This document shows, piece by piece, positions 12,560 to 20,164 of a stretch of 20,164 nt of DNA. Under the pieces are notes generated by a model. That model searched no databases and was not told the origin of the DNA. It worked only from the letters and a program-made list of their open reading frames with translations. The DNA is from Phycisphaerae bacterium (GTDB taxonomy: Bacteria > Planctomycetota > Phycisphaerae > Phycisphaerales > SM1A02). Each line of letters starts with the position of its first letter. Positions within the stretch are counted from its first letter, which is position 1. Position numbers and translations under genes: made by a program. The stretch is from contig VGXJ01000003.1 of assembly GCA_016873375.1 (NCBI GenBank), positions 1 through 20,164 on the forward strand, given 5' to 3'.

Positions 12560-14590
12560 GCCTAGGTCGCTGCCGCCAACCTGGCCATCGCCATTGAGAT
12601 CGGCGACGCACGCACCAGAGCACAGACCCCACGAGGCGAGCATGGTGGCGAGGTCGGCACCTTCGACAGAGCCATTGCCATCCAGGTCGCAAGGGCATGT
12701 CGGCGCGCCGAACAATTGCTCCGCACGCGCCAGCGCCTTGGGCGCGATGGCTCGGCCGATGCGGCGTGCCGGTGCGTCATCCATCGGAGGATGGATGCCA
12801 CCCCACACTCGGCTGTAGGCACTCTGGGCAGCCGCATCCTTGTACGTCGCCCACTGCAGCTGCACGGTCTGCGACGGGCCATCCTCGAAGACGAGGTACT
12901 GGTTCTGCACCGCGTTGAAGACGCCCATGCCACCCGGGAAGTACGGCGAGCCGGTGATCGCCTCGAGCAGGTCTGCGGCGCAGCGGCTGAAGCCCGAGTG
13001 CCCGCTCACATAGCCGCCGAAGGGAGGCGTGACGAACGTGGGCCGCTGGTATGGCCACCATGTCTGCGCCAGCACCCACGCGCAGCCGGCCACGTCGACG
13101 GCTGGGTTCGAGATGTAGTCCGGGCCTCGCCACGCAAACGCTGCCAACTTTCCTTCGAAGCCCGCGAGCGCTTCGTGGCGTTCGCCGGGCGCGGTCGTCT
13201 GCGCCGTGATCACTTCGATCTTGCCGGGAACCAGCGGCAAGCCGTGCGGGTGGTACGCGGGGCCAGCCGGGTTGGACGACTGGCCCTTCATGGCCATGTA
13301 GCGGAGCGCGGTGACTGGCCGAGCAGCGTCGTGATAGCCCTTCACGCTCCAGATCGAGATGGCGGTGTCGTGCAGGGCGCCACCCAGCGCGAGGTACAGC
13401 CGAACGTCCCACTCAAGCCCGTCAAGCTCAGGACCTTCACCGCGCCAGCGCTTTTGGGCCAGATTCCCCGTGACCTCATTGCTGATCTTGAACCAGTGGC
13501 CGGGCGGCGTCTCGCTGCTTGGGCCATCGGCCCAGAATTCCGAGAGCACGCGCGAGAAGTCACCCCGCTTGACGACATTGGGCGCATAGGAAGAGCCAGT
13601 GACGGGGTTGGTCGGCAGCCCCGGAGCCCACTGGGGGCCGAGGTCACCGTCATAGAGCGTGGCAAAGTCATCGGCCGGGTCGACGGGCAGCGCTTTCGCG
13701 GTAATCGCGCCGGGCGAGATGTCGAGCATCACGCCATCGGCGGGGTCGAGCTGACCGCTCAGCGTGAGCGTGACGGCATGGCTCTGCTGGAACGTGGCGA
13801 TCATCGCGTTGTCGAGCGCAGGCACAGGGCCGGGATCGAGGTAGACGTTCCAGCTGTAGCCGGCGCGCTGCTGCACCGTTCGATCGGCGGGCGTTAGCGC
13901 GAAGGGCGTCACGAATCCCCACTCCGCCGAAAGGAACGGCGGGAAGCCACCGGGGATCGGGATGCCATTCTGGTCGATGAAGTCCAGCGCCAATGGTTGG
14001 TAGCGGCTCGGGTGAATGGCCCACGAATTGCCGGGCAAGTCCACGATCAGCGGAGGATTGATCGGTACATACTGCTGGTTCGCGTAGGCGTTCTGCTGGT
14101 TCGATCCGTCGACCAACCCGAAGGCAATCACGGCGGCACCGATGGCGTTGCCGAGGTCTGCCGGCGTTCCCCCTGCGGTGCCGCTGTACGCCGGGTCGTA
14201 GCCAAGTGTGTTCATGCGCGCAGTGAATGCGGCAAGGCTCGCTGCCGCATTCGGGCTGCTCGCGTAGCGATTGTTGAGTACGCGATATGCCGCATACGAA
14301 ATCGCCATGTTGCGTGCTGCACTGACATCACCAGCGCTCATGTCGGGGATGTCGACTGCGATCACGGCCGCGGCGGCCGGATCGAACGCCGCCCACGCGT
14401 CCCACATTGCGGCACTGACGTGGTAGAGGTTGCGCGCCGTCACGGTTGGGCGTGCAAGGTCAAGTCGGATGGCCGCAAGCTGCTCGTCGTTCCACTGCCG
14501 TGCGACCGACTGCGCGAGTGACGACGACGACACCATGGTCGAGGCGACCATCGCCATGCCCGCCACGTACCGCGTGTTCCACTTGACCAT
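12527..14590 (-). CDS. Secreted vanadium-haloperoxidase-like protein with dockerin-type tail
   Basis: 687 residues. A signal peptide (to about SLAQ, residue 27) is followed by a helical PAP2/vanadium-haloperoxidase domain. The full vanadate/phosphate site is visible: K417-x6-R424-P425, S529-G530-H531, and S593-R594-x3-G598-x-H600 with Asp604 four residues on. Such enzymes either oxidise halides with peroxide using vanadate or act as acid phosphatases; length and layout favour the haloperoxidase type, but halide use cannot be read. The tail (633-687) carries two calcium-loop repeats, 'DLDGNGSVEGADL' and 'DLNGDGQVGGSDL', each followed by an LASWG/LAGWG motif and cysteines. This is the dockerin-like ending frequent in Phycisphaerae secreted proteins. 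Start 14590 has AAAGG 7 bases upstream; the frame beyond it is antisense to the transporter gene and is not coding. Confidence 0.9.
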   Translation of the reverse strand: MVKWNTRYVAGMAMVASTMVSSSSLAQSVARQWNDEQLAAIRLDLARPTVTARNLYHVSAAMWDAWAAFDPAAAAVIAVDIPDMSAGDVSAARNMAISYAAYRVLNNRYASSPNAAASLAAFTARMNTLGYDPAYSGTAGGTPADLGNAIGAAVIAFGLVDGSNQQNAYANQQYVPINPPLIVDLPGNSWAIHPSRYQPLALDFIDQNGIPIPGGFPPFLSAEWGFVTPFALTPADRTVQQRAGYSWNVYLDPGPVPALDNAMIATFQQSHAVTLTLSGQLDPADGVMLDISPGAITAKALPVDPADDFATLYDGDLGPQWAPGLPTNPVTGSSYAPNVVKRGDFSRVLSEFWADGPSSETPPGHWFKISNEVTGNLAQKRWRGEGPELDGLEWDVRLYLALGGALHDTAISIWSVKGYHDAARPVTALRYMAMKGQSSNPAGPAYHPHGLPLVPGKIEVITAQTTAPGERHEALAGFEGKLAAFAWRGPDYISNPAVDVAGCAWVLAQTWWPYQRPTFVTPPFGGYVSGHSGFSRCAADLLEAITGSPYFPGGMGVFNAVQNQYLVFEDGPSQTVQLQWATYKDAAAQSAYSRVWGGIHPPMDDAPARRIGRAIAPKALARAEQLFGAPTCPCDLDGNGSVEGADLATMLASWGLCSGACVADLNGDGQVGGSDLGSLLAGWGACP

Positions 14591-14803
14591 CGGTCGACCT
14601 TTCTTGGCGCACCTGCCCAGCCACGACCAGTGCACAAGGTGAAGATGCCACAGGCCATGCGAGGAACGAGTTGAGAGTCCGATGAATTCCAACGATGATT
14701 GCTCCTCATCCGCACGGTCCACGCGCCGCGGGCACGGTCGATGGAGCCGAGGCGCGCTAGAGTGGTGAGGCGCCATCCTTTCTGGTGACCAATAATCACG
14801 CCA

Positions 14804-17524
14804 TTGAAACCCTTCCAGTCCATCGCCGAAGCCTGCGCGCGGTTCGCCACCCGAGCCCCTCGGCTGCTGCTTGGGATCGGCATGGTGCTCGCCGCCATCG
14901 GCGGCTGGCTTGGCGCCATGCACCTGCCGCTGGACGCCGACACCAACTCGCTCATCGGGCGCGAGCGCCCGTTCATGCAGCGTTACCAAGCCTTCCTTGA
15001 TGAGTTCGGCGACCTCGAGGACATGATCGTGGTCATCGATCCGCTGGACGAGGATGCCCCTGCCCACGCACGGGCCGAGGCAGCCGTCCGCGCGGTGCAG
15101 GGTGCGCTGGCGGAGCTGGTCGAGCGTGGCCAGCTGATGTGGGTCCACAGCAGCATTTCGGTCGACGAGCAGTGGCGAGTGGCACCGCACGCGATGTCCG
15201 AGCGCGAACTGCACGAACTCGCTCGCGCTCGATCGGCACTGGAACTCCTGGCGCACGGGCAGGCGGCGGCTGCGCTGGAGCAAGCCGATCGCTCCGTCAC
15301 CTCGCCCCTGCCGGATCGCGCTGGGATCGAGTCGGCGATCGTCGCACTCGATGCGTTGGCGCCACAGGTCGTCGATCATCTCGAGCCAAGTGCCGCGAAA
15401 GATCGTGCCGCGCAGACGGGCCACGCTGACGATCGTTCGCTGGGTGCTGCACGTCCCGATCGATTCTTGCGCTCCGAGCATGGCCGGCTCTGGTTCGTGC
15501 AGGCCATGCCGGCCAAGGACTTCGCCAACTTCAACGCGGTCGCGGCGCCGCTCGCCGCCGTACGCGAAGCACTCGCGAGCGTGCAGGCGCACCACCCTGG
15601 CGTCGAGATCGGCCTGACGGGCAAACCAGTCTTGCAAGAGGACGAACTGGCCACGAGCAACGCCGACATGGGGCGATCGAGCCTGCTCTCGCTGGCCGCG
15701 ATCACGATGGTGTTCATCTGGCTCTTCCGCGGCATGCGCCGACCGCTCCTGGCCGTGGCAGCGTTCGGCATCGCCGTGGGCATCACGATGGGTCTGGCGT
15801 GGCTCCTCGTCGGCCGCATCACGCTCTTGTCGAGCGTTTTCCTGCTGGTCCTGGTGGGTGCCGGACTCGATTACGGCGTGCACATCGTCAGCCGCTTCAA
15901 TGAGTACCTCGCCGATGGTTCGCGCGCACTCGCCGCCGAGCGCACCGTACGCGAGGCCGGTCCCGGCACGCTCTCGGGGGCGTGTGCCACCGCAGTCGTC
16001 TTTGCCCTGGCGATCCTCACGGACTTCGGGGGACTTCGTGAGTTGGGTACGCTCGCCTGCGCTGGGCTCATCACGAGTGCACTCGTGATGGTCACGGTGC
16101 TGCCGGCGCTGCTGGTCCTGGCGGGTGGTACGGCGACTGCGCCGCCGCGCACCACCGCGCTCTGGATGCGCGCGCCTGCTGGAGCGGTGGTGTCGATCTC
16201 GGCAATCGCGATCGTGGCTGCGGCGATCATGGCGCCGTCGAACCTGCGCTTCGATGCCAACCTGCTCTCGATGCAGGCCGAGGGTCTCGACAGCATCGCG
16301 TGGGAAGAGCGCGTGCTCGCCGACGATGCCACGCAGACCTGGTTTGCAGCCTCGACCGCGAGCGGCCCCGACGCCGCCTGGACGAGGCGCGAAGCACTGC
16401 GCTCGCTGCCGCGGGTGGCCAGGATTCGCAGCGCCTTTGACATCATCAGGCTTCCGACGGCTGCTGCCGACCGAGCCCGAGCCGATCTGGCTGCAGCCAT
16501 TCCAGCACCGCTTGCGAGCAGCCATGTCGGAGGTGCGGCGCAGGACCAAGGCGCTGCGCAGCATTCAGAACCCGTTTCAACGGACGAGCAGAGCACCGCT
16601 CGCCTGCATGCACCCGCTCCAACATCGCCGACCGCGGCCAGGATCGATCTCACACCGGAGCGAGCCGAGCGCATCGCCTCAGGCCTCAAGCGCCTCGCCG
16701 CGATTGCGGCAAGTGCAGGTCAGTCCGAAGGCGCACCGATCCTTGCGACCTTGGCCACACGCTGGCGTGCAGTCGAGCGCGCGCTGGCCGAACCTACCCA
16801 AGCTGCTCCGATGCTGGCGGAGCTCAATGCTCGCGCCGCGCGCACCGAACGCGCGCTCGCAGAACTGCGCGTCGGATGCCTGATGAGCGTGCGCGAAGCC
16901 CTGCCCGCGGCCGTTCGCGCGAGTTCGATCTCGCCTGCTGGCTCATGGCTCCTGCAGATCGTGCCTGCTGGCGATGCGTGGGACGAGCCGACGCTGCGCG
17001 AGTTCGTCGCGCAGGTTCGGGCCATCGATCCGGAGGTCACCGGGGTCCCTGTCACGCAGGTCGAGTCGATCGCCGACATGCGGCGCGCGTTCGAGTTCGT
17101 CTCGTGGCTCTCGCTGGTGGCGATCCTGGTGATCGCGTGGATCGACTTCGGATCGCTGCGCACCGCGCTGCTGGCCACGGCAACCGTCGTGGCCGGCGTG
17201 CTGCTCATGCTGGGTGTGCTCGGTCCGCTTGGCCTGTCGCTCAATCTGGCCAATTTCTTCGCGGTGCCGATGCTCCTGGGGCTGGGGATCGACAGCGCGA
17301 TCCATGTCCTGCATCGGTGGAAGCGCGATCCCAATGGCCTGCCCGCCACGCTCACCGCCACGGCGTTCACCGGCGTGACGACCGCGATCGGCTTCGGTGC
17401 CTTGATCCTTGCCGATCACCGTGGGCTCGCGAGCCTCGGCTGGGCGATGCTCGTCGGCAGCATCGCGTGCGTGATCGTGGCGGTCGTGGCGCTGCCGGCG
17501 CTGCTCAGGTGGCGGGCGTCGTAG
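14804..17524 (+). CDS. MMPL/RND-family transporter (HpnN-like)
   Basis: 906 residues with the duplicated RND layout. TM1 is at about 21-38, then a large periplasmic domain (40-290), TM2-TM6 (about 294-440), TM7 (461-477), a second periplasmic domain (480-765) and TM8-TM12 (about 767-902). Conserved charged motifs sit in the fourth helix of each half: GAGLDYGVH (352-360) and GLGIDSAIH (826-834). MMPL/HpnN relatives export lipids or hopanoids with proton coupling. No hopanoid genes lie in the window, so the cargo is unknown. The second loop holds a low-complexity, helix-rich insert (about 555-690). The start is TTG at 14804, since an in-frame stop lies at 14786 and the next ATG (14882) is inside TM1. 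The 213-base gap upstream, divergent from the haloperoxidase-like gene, holds a TAGAGT (14758-14763) and an AATAAT 7 bases before the TTG. Confidence 0.9.
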   Translation: MKPFQSIAEACARFATRAPRLLLGIGMVLAAIGGWLGAMHLPLDADTNSLIGRERPFMQRYQAFLDEFGDLEDMIVVIDPLDEDAPAHARAEAAVRAVQGALAELVERGQLMWVHSSISVDEQWRVAPHAMSERELHELARARSALELLAHGQAAAALEQADRSVTSPLPDRAGIESAIVALDALAPQVVDHLEPSAAKDRAAQTGHADDRSLGAARPDRFLRSEHGRLWFVQAMPAKDFANFNAVAAPLAAVREALASVQAHHPGVEIGLTGKPVLQEDELATSNADMGRSSLLSLAAITMVFIWLFRGMRRPLLAVAAFGIAVGITMGLAWLLVGRITLLSSVFLLVLVGAGLDYGVHIVSRFNEYLADGSRALAAERTVREAGPGTLSGACATAVVFALAILTDFGGLRELGTLACAGLITSALVMVTVLPALLVLAGGTATAPPRTTALWMRAPAGAVVSISAIAIVAAAIMAPSNLRFDANLLSMQAEGLDSIAWEERVLADDATQTWFAASTASGPDAAWTRREALRSLPRVARIRSAFDIIRLPTAAADRARADLAAAIPAPLASSHVGGAAQDQGAAQHSEPVSTDEQSTARLHAPAPTSPTAARIDLTPERAERIASGLKRLAAIAASAGQSEGAPILATLATRWRAVERALAEPTQAAPMLAELNARAARTERALAELRVGCLMSVREALPAAVRASSISPAGSWLLQIVPAGDAWDEPTLREFVAQVRAIDPEVTGVPVTQVESIADMRRAFEFVSWLSLVAILVIAWIDFGSLRTALLATATVVAGVLLMLGVLGPLGLSLNLANFFAVPMLLGLGIDSAIHVLHRWKRDPNGLPATLTATAFTGVTTAIGFGALILADHRGLASLGWAMLVGSIACVIVAVVALPALLRWRAS

Positions 17525-17927
17525 CGGGCGCGGCAGGGTCGGCAACTGGTGCCGCTGGCGCGGTGTCGGGCGTCGTGGGCGACGCACTCGGGACCGGCGC
17601 AGCGTCATCCACCGGCTCGACCTCGTAGCCGAGCTTCTTCATCACATCGATCACCGACTGCGTTCGCTTGGCATCATCCATGCTCACGGTGGCGCGCTCG
17701 CCCTCGAGGTTGACCGAGCACTCGGCGACGCCGTCGAGCGCCTTGACCTTCTTCGCGACGGTCTTCGCGCAGCCCTCGCAGTGCATGCCCTTCACCGAGA
17801 ACGACTTGGTGTAGGCGACCGGGATGGCGGCCTTCGGCACCTCGGCAGTCGATGCGGTGCCGCCGCCATCACAGGCGACGAGTGACGCGGCAAGGGCAAG
17901 GACGACGACGGCGTGGGTGAGGCGCAT
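17505..17927 (-). CDS. Lipoprotein with heavy-metal-associated (HMA) domain
   Basis: 140 residues. The signal peptide ends LVAC (Cys19). A linker is followed by an HMA domain of about 65 residues, with the metal-binding loop GMHCEGC (47-53, Cys50 and Cys53), 'VKALDGVAECSVNLEGERATV' and 'DVMKKLGYEVEPV'. An Ala/Pro/Thr-rich tail covers 109-140. The fold is like MerP or the N-terminal domains of copper ATPases, binding Cu(I), Hg(II) or similar ions through two cysteines. The lipoprotein signal places it in the periplasm, probably membrane-tethered. No ATPase, CopA-type pump or mer gene is adjacent. Its 3' end overlaps the transporter gene by 20 bases in convergent orientation. The low-complexity tail lies partly in that overlap. 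Confidence 0.9.
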   Translation of the reverse strand: MRLTHAVVVLALAASLVACDGGGTASTAEVPKAAIPVAYTKSFSVKGMHCEGCAKTVAKKVKALDGVAECSVNLEGERATVSMDDAKRTQSVIDVMKKLGYEVEPVDDAAPVPSASPTTPDTAPAAPVADPAAPATTPAT

Positions 17928-17933
17928 GCGGGG

Positions 17934-17962
17934 ATCGTAGGGACGCGCTCAGTACGGTTCCA
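17934..17962 (-). promoter_or_regulatory. Candidate leaderless promoter of the HMA lipoprotein gene
   Basis: On the minus strand TGGAAC (17957-17962) and TACGAT (17934-17939) are 17 nt apart. The -10 ends exactly 6 nt before the ATG at 17927, and no Shine-Dalgarno is present. Confidence 0.35.
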
Positions 17963-18000
17963 GTGCAGCGACGCTCGACCTTCCGACGGGCTCGACCGGT

Positions 18001-18018
18001 CCACGGCCCGATCCGTGG
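18001..18018 (-). terminator. Weak hairpin after the nrnA-like gene
   Basis: CCACGG-CCCGAT-CCGTGG forms a 6-bp stem with a 6-base loop, 25 bases past the stop of the DHH gene, without a T run. It is a possible terminator only. Confidence 0.25.
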
Positions 18019-18043
18019 CAAACCCCGCACTTCGTGACGCGAC

Positions 18044-19096
18044 TCAGGCCTTGGGCGCTTCAGGCTCGTACGCCTCGAGGATCGGCTGCGCCATCGCCCA
18101 GGCCTCGTCCATGGAGAGCTTGACGCGCCCGCCGGCGGCTTGCGCGTGCCCGCCGCCATTGAACTGCCCGGCCAGAACATTGACGTCGTAGAACGGCTGG
18201 CCACCGCCACGGGGCTTGCTGCGGAAGCTCATCTTCGTGATCCCCCGCTCCTGCTCGGTCATGAGGATGCTCACGCAGACGGAGCCGACCATCATCGTGC
18301 TGTTGACGACGCCGCCGATGTCCTCGGGGCGGGCCCTCGAGCGTTCGAAGTCCTCGGGACGAAGCTGCATGACGGCGATGCGCCCATCCTGCAAAAACCG
18401 AAGGCTGGCGAGGGCCTGCGCCGTGGCCGCGAGCCGCTCGGGGCGCTCGTTCTCTTCGAGCTGGCGGTAGAGCGTGCTCTTGTCGACACCAAGCGCCAAG
18501 AGCTCGCTGGCCAGCGCGAACGCCGCACTGTCGGCGCTCGAGAAGCGGAACCAGCCCGTGTCGGTGGCGAGCCCCGCGAACATCGCTTCGGCGATCGATC
18601 GGTGTGCGTTGCCGCCCGCGCGCACCATGCTGATGTCAAGTGCGCGCACGACCTCGGCCACGACCATCGTGGCGCTCGCGCACTCGGGGCGTACGAGCCG
18701 AAGCTCTGCCAGATCATCACCCGAGCGGTGATGATCGATCAGGATCACTCTGTCACGAATTGGTTCGAGCCACGGCAGATAGGGCTCGAGCTGCGAGCGC
18801 GATCCCGTATCGACGATGATGACCAGATCATGTGAGGTCGCCGGCAAGCCGCGGCTGACATGGCGCACTTCGCCGGGTTCAGCCAGCGATTGGATGTTGG
18901 GATCGACCGCACCTGCGATGTATCCGACCGCACGCTTGCCCAGCGCGCGGCACATGCGCACGGCAGCGAGCAGGCTGCCCATCGCATCGCCGTCGGGCTT
19001 TTGGTGCGTGATGACGCAGGCATCGGTGCACGCGCTGATCCGTGCGGCAAGCTCGGCGGGCGTGGCGTTGCTCGTGTACTCGAAGGATTCAGGCAT
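18044..19096 (-). CDS. nrnA: DHH-family phosphoesterase (NrnA-like oligoribonuclease/pAp phosphatase)
   Basis: 350 residues. The DHH domain shows 'THQKPDGDAMGS' (30-41; His31, Asp35, Asp37), 'IVDTGSR' (94-100; Asp96), 'LIDHHRSG' (119-126; the DHH triad) and 'LATDTGWFR' (176-184; Asp179), which together form the two-manganese site. The C-terminal DHHA1 domain ends with GGGHAQAAG (314-322), the substrate-binding glycine motif. NrnA degrades nano-RNAs and dephosphorylates 3'-phosphoadenosine 5'-phosphate; some relatives hydrolyse linear or cyclic dinucleotides. All ligands are in place and the length is normal for NrnA. Its start overlaps the stop of ribF by 8 bases, so the two are coupled. In Firmicutes the same pair occurs in the infB-rbfA-nrnA-truB-ribF cluster; rbfA and truB are missing here. 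Confidence 0.92.
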   Translation of the reverse strand: MPESFEYTSNATPAELAARISACTDACVITHQKPDGDAMGSLLAAVRMCRALGKRAVGYIAGAVDPNIQSLAEPGEVRHVSRGLPATSHDLVIIVDTGSRSQLEPYLPWLEPIRDRVILIDHHRSGDDLAELRLVRPECASATMVVAEVVRALDISMVRAGGNAHRSIAEAMFAGLATDTGWFRFSSADSAAFALASELLALGVDKSTLYRQLEENERPERLAATAQALASLRFLQDGRIAVMQLRPEDFERSRARPEDIGGVVNSTMMVGSVCVSILMTEQERGITKMSFRSKPRGGGQPFYDVNVLAGQFNGGGHAQAAGGRVKLSMDEAWAMAQPILEAYEPEAPKA

Positions 19097-19964
19097 GGAG
19101 TTCCTCGCGGCATCGCGCAGTGTCGGCGCCGATCTGGCGGATCAGGTCATCCACCTTGGTGAACCGGACTTGGTCACGCACCCACTGACGCAGCTCCAGC
19201 CGCATCGACCAGCCATACTCGCCGATCACGCCATCGAAGCCGATCAGGTGCGCCTCGATCGTGCGACGCGCGCCAGCGAAGGTGGGCTTGATCCCCACGC
19301 TGACGGCGGCGACGAATGCACGACCATCATCGAGATGCGCCGTCGCGGCGTAGACGCCGTCGGCCGGAAGCAGGCACCCCTCGCACGCGAGGTTGGCCGT
19401 GGGAAAACCGATGGTGCGACCGCGCTGATCGCCTTGCTCGACCGTGCCCACGAGCTCATGCGGTCGGCCGAGCAACCGCTTGGCATCGGCCACGCGGCCG
19501 TGCTGGATCATCCAGCGCACGGTCGTGCTGCGTGCAGCGACGACATGTCCCGAATGCAGCGACGCCTCGACCTCGGGCACGACTTCGACCGTGAACCCGA
19601 GCTTGGGGCCGAGCTCCTGCAGCGTGGTCAGGTCGCCTGAGCGTCGATGGCCGAATCGGAAGTCAGGGCCCTCGACGATGCGATCGAACGGCACTCGATC
19701 ACGGAGCCAATGAAGGAACTCCGCGGGAGCAAGGCCTAGCGTGGCCCGGTCGGTTGCGAGCGTGAGCACATCGGCAGCCCCCGCCGCACGCAGGAAGTGG
19801 TCGCGGCGCCGAGGCCCCATGATCCGTGCAGGTGCCGGTAACCCCAGCACCTCGTTTGGGGTGGGATCGAAGGTCACGGCCGTCATGCTCGGACCGCCCC
19901 GGGCCACCAGCGCCTGGTGGCCCAGGTGCACGCCATCGAAGTTGCCGATCGAGATGGCAGGCAT
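19089..19964 (-). CDS. ribF: Bifunctional riboflavin kinase/FAD synthetase
   Basis: 291 residues from the ATG at 19964. The N-terminal FMN adenylyltransferase domain carries GNFDGVHLGH (7-16), 'VTFDPTP' (30-36), 'FDRIVEGPDFRFGHRRSGD' (93-111) and 'STTVR' (146-150). The C-terminal flavokinase domain carries 'GRTIGFPTANL' (182-192; metal-binding PTAN), 'GVYAA' (203-207), 'VGIKPTF' (223-229) and 'EAHLIGFDG' (237-245). It converts riboflavin to FMN and then FAD. The frame is open to 20066, but those codons overlap the divergent gene at 20008, so a start at 19964, or GTG at 19988, is preferred. No Shine-Dalgarno is seen. The N-terminus is some 10-15 residues shorter than in E. coli RibF. It forms an operon with the nrnA-like gene. 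Confidence 0.94.
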   Translation of the reverse strand: MPAISIGNFDGVHLGHQALVARGGPSMTAVTFDPTPNEVLGLPAPARIMGPRRRDHFLRAAGAADVLTLATDRATLGLAPAEFLHWLRDRVPFDRIVEGPDFRFGHRRSGDLTTLQELGPKLGFTVEVVPEVEASLHSGHVVAARSTTVRWMIQHGRVADAKRLLGRPHELVGTVEQGDQRGRTIGFPTANLACEGCLLPADGVYAATAHLDDGRAFVAAVSVGIKPTFAGARRTIEAHLIGFDGVIGEYGWSMRLELRQWVRDQVRFTKVDDLIRQIGADTARCREELHA

Positions 19965-20007
19965 GGGTGCGCGCCGTGGGTCAGGCACGAATTGGTAAGA
20001 ATAGGTG

Positions 20008-20164
20008 ATGGACCAAGCGTCTTCAACGGGCACGCCCACCAGCCCCATCGACCGCGCCCAGCTCACGGCTGACCTGCTCCAGACCTATCGCGACACCGCC
20101 GAGAGCGTCGTCCCCTGGTTCATCGGCCAGATGGGCCCGGGCTACTTCCTCGACACCACGCCGG
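20008..20164 (+). CDS. N-terminal fragment, possibly large NAD-dependent glutamate dehydrogenase
   Basis: An open frame of 52 codons runs from ATG 20008 to the window edge, divergent from ribF with a 43-base gap. The peptide starts MDQASSTGTPTSP and includes 'TAESVVPWFIGQMGPGYFLDT'. A 'V(V/I)PWF…MP.(Y/F)' segment near the N-terminus reminds me of large NAD-specific glutamate dehydrogenases, but the fragment is too short to be sure. A weak AGG lies 2 bases before the preceding GTG codon. The coding call rests on the open frame, the plausible amino-acid composition and the divergent layout. Confidence 0.6.
   Translation, partial: MDQASSTGTPTSPIDRAQLTADLLQTYRDTAESVVPWFIGQMGPGYFLDTTP

Noticed and set aside
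14591..16564. Open minus-strand frame continuing upstream of the haloperoxidase-like gene (1345-codon total)
   Set aside because: It crosses the divergent promoter region and the RND transporter gene in antisense. The signal peptide and purine-rich ribosome site mark 14590 as the real start.

Overview
The window reads as a gene-dense chromosomal segment from a high-GC, Gram-negative-type bacterium, most likely a planctomycete of the class Phycisphaerae. Three things suggest this: a secreted enzyme ending in paired calcium-loop repeats with 'LASWG/LAGWG' and flanking cysteines (a dockerin-like tail common in that group), outer-membrane assembly factors next to FtsH, and several genes without a recognisable Shine-Dalgarno site. 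The lineage is inferred from protein style only, because no rRNA or other phylogenetic marker was compared. I saw no tRNA, rRNA, CRISPR array, insertion sequence or phage gene, and no gene-free stretch longer than about 215 bases.

Layout. (1) 1-3051, minus strand: a tightly packed four-gene cassette with a tail-anchored P-loop GTPase, an 84-residue tail-anchored protein, a second paralogous tail-anchored GTPase, and the start of a large protein that resembles the N-terminal domain of GTPase-associated protein 1 (GAP1). This matches the predicted double-GTPase/GAP1 type of NTP-dependent conflict system and is the most interesting locus here. (2) 3183-4178, minus: a FliA/WhiG-type sigma factor, separated from the cassette by a strong hairpin. 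(3) 4346-5242, minus: a lipid-kinase-like enzyme. (4) 5348-9065, plus: a translationally coupled operon of a BamD-like TPR protein, an LptE-like lipoprotein and the protease FtsH, an envelope-biogenesis and quality-control unit. (5) 9185-10624, minus: a short UvrC without the C-terminal helix-hairpin-helix domain. (6) 10752-11129, plus: a cysteine-rich repeat lipoprotein with a leader full of dyads and a double-hairpin terminator. (7) 11249-12559, plus: class I dihydroorotase. (8) 12527-14590, minus: a secreted vanadium-haloperoxidase-like protein with a dockerin-like tail. (9) 14804-17524, plus: an MMPL/RND transporter. (10) 17505-17927, minus: a lipoprotein with one heavy-metal-associated domain. 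(11) 18044-19964, minus: the ribF-nrnA pair, overlapping by 8 bases. (12) 20008 to the end, plus: the first codons of a gene that may be a large NAD-dependent glutamate dehydrogenase.

The genome is compact. Start/stop overlaps of 4 to 8 bases link operon genes, and two convergent pairs overlap at their 3' ends by 33 and 20 bases. Three genes have a -10-like hexamer exactly 6 nt before the start codon, suggesting leaderless transcripts. All functional calls come from reading motifs by eye; no database search was run.
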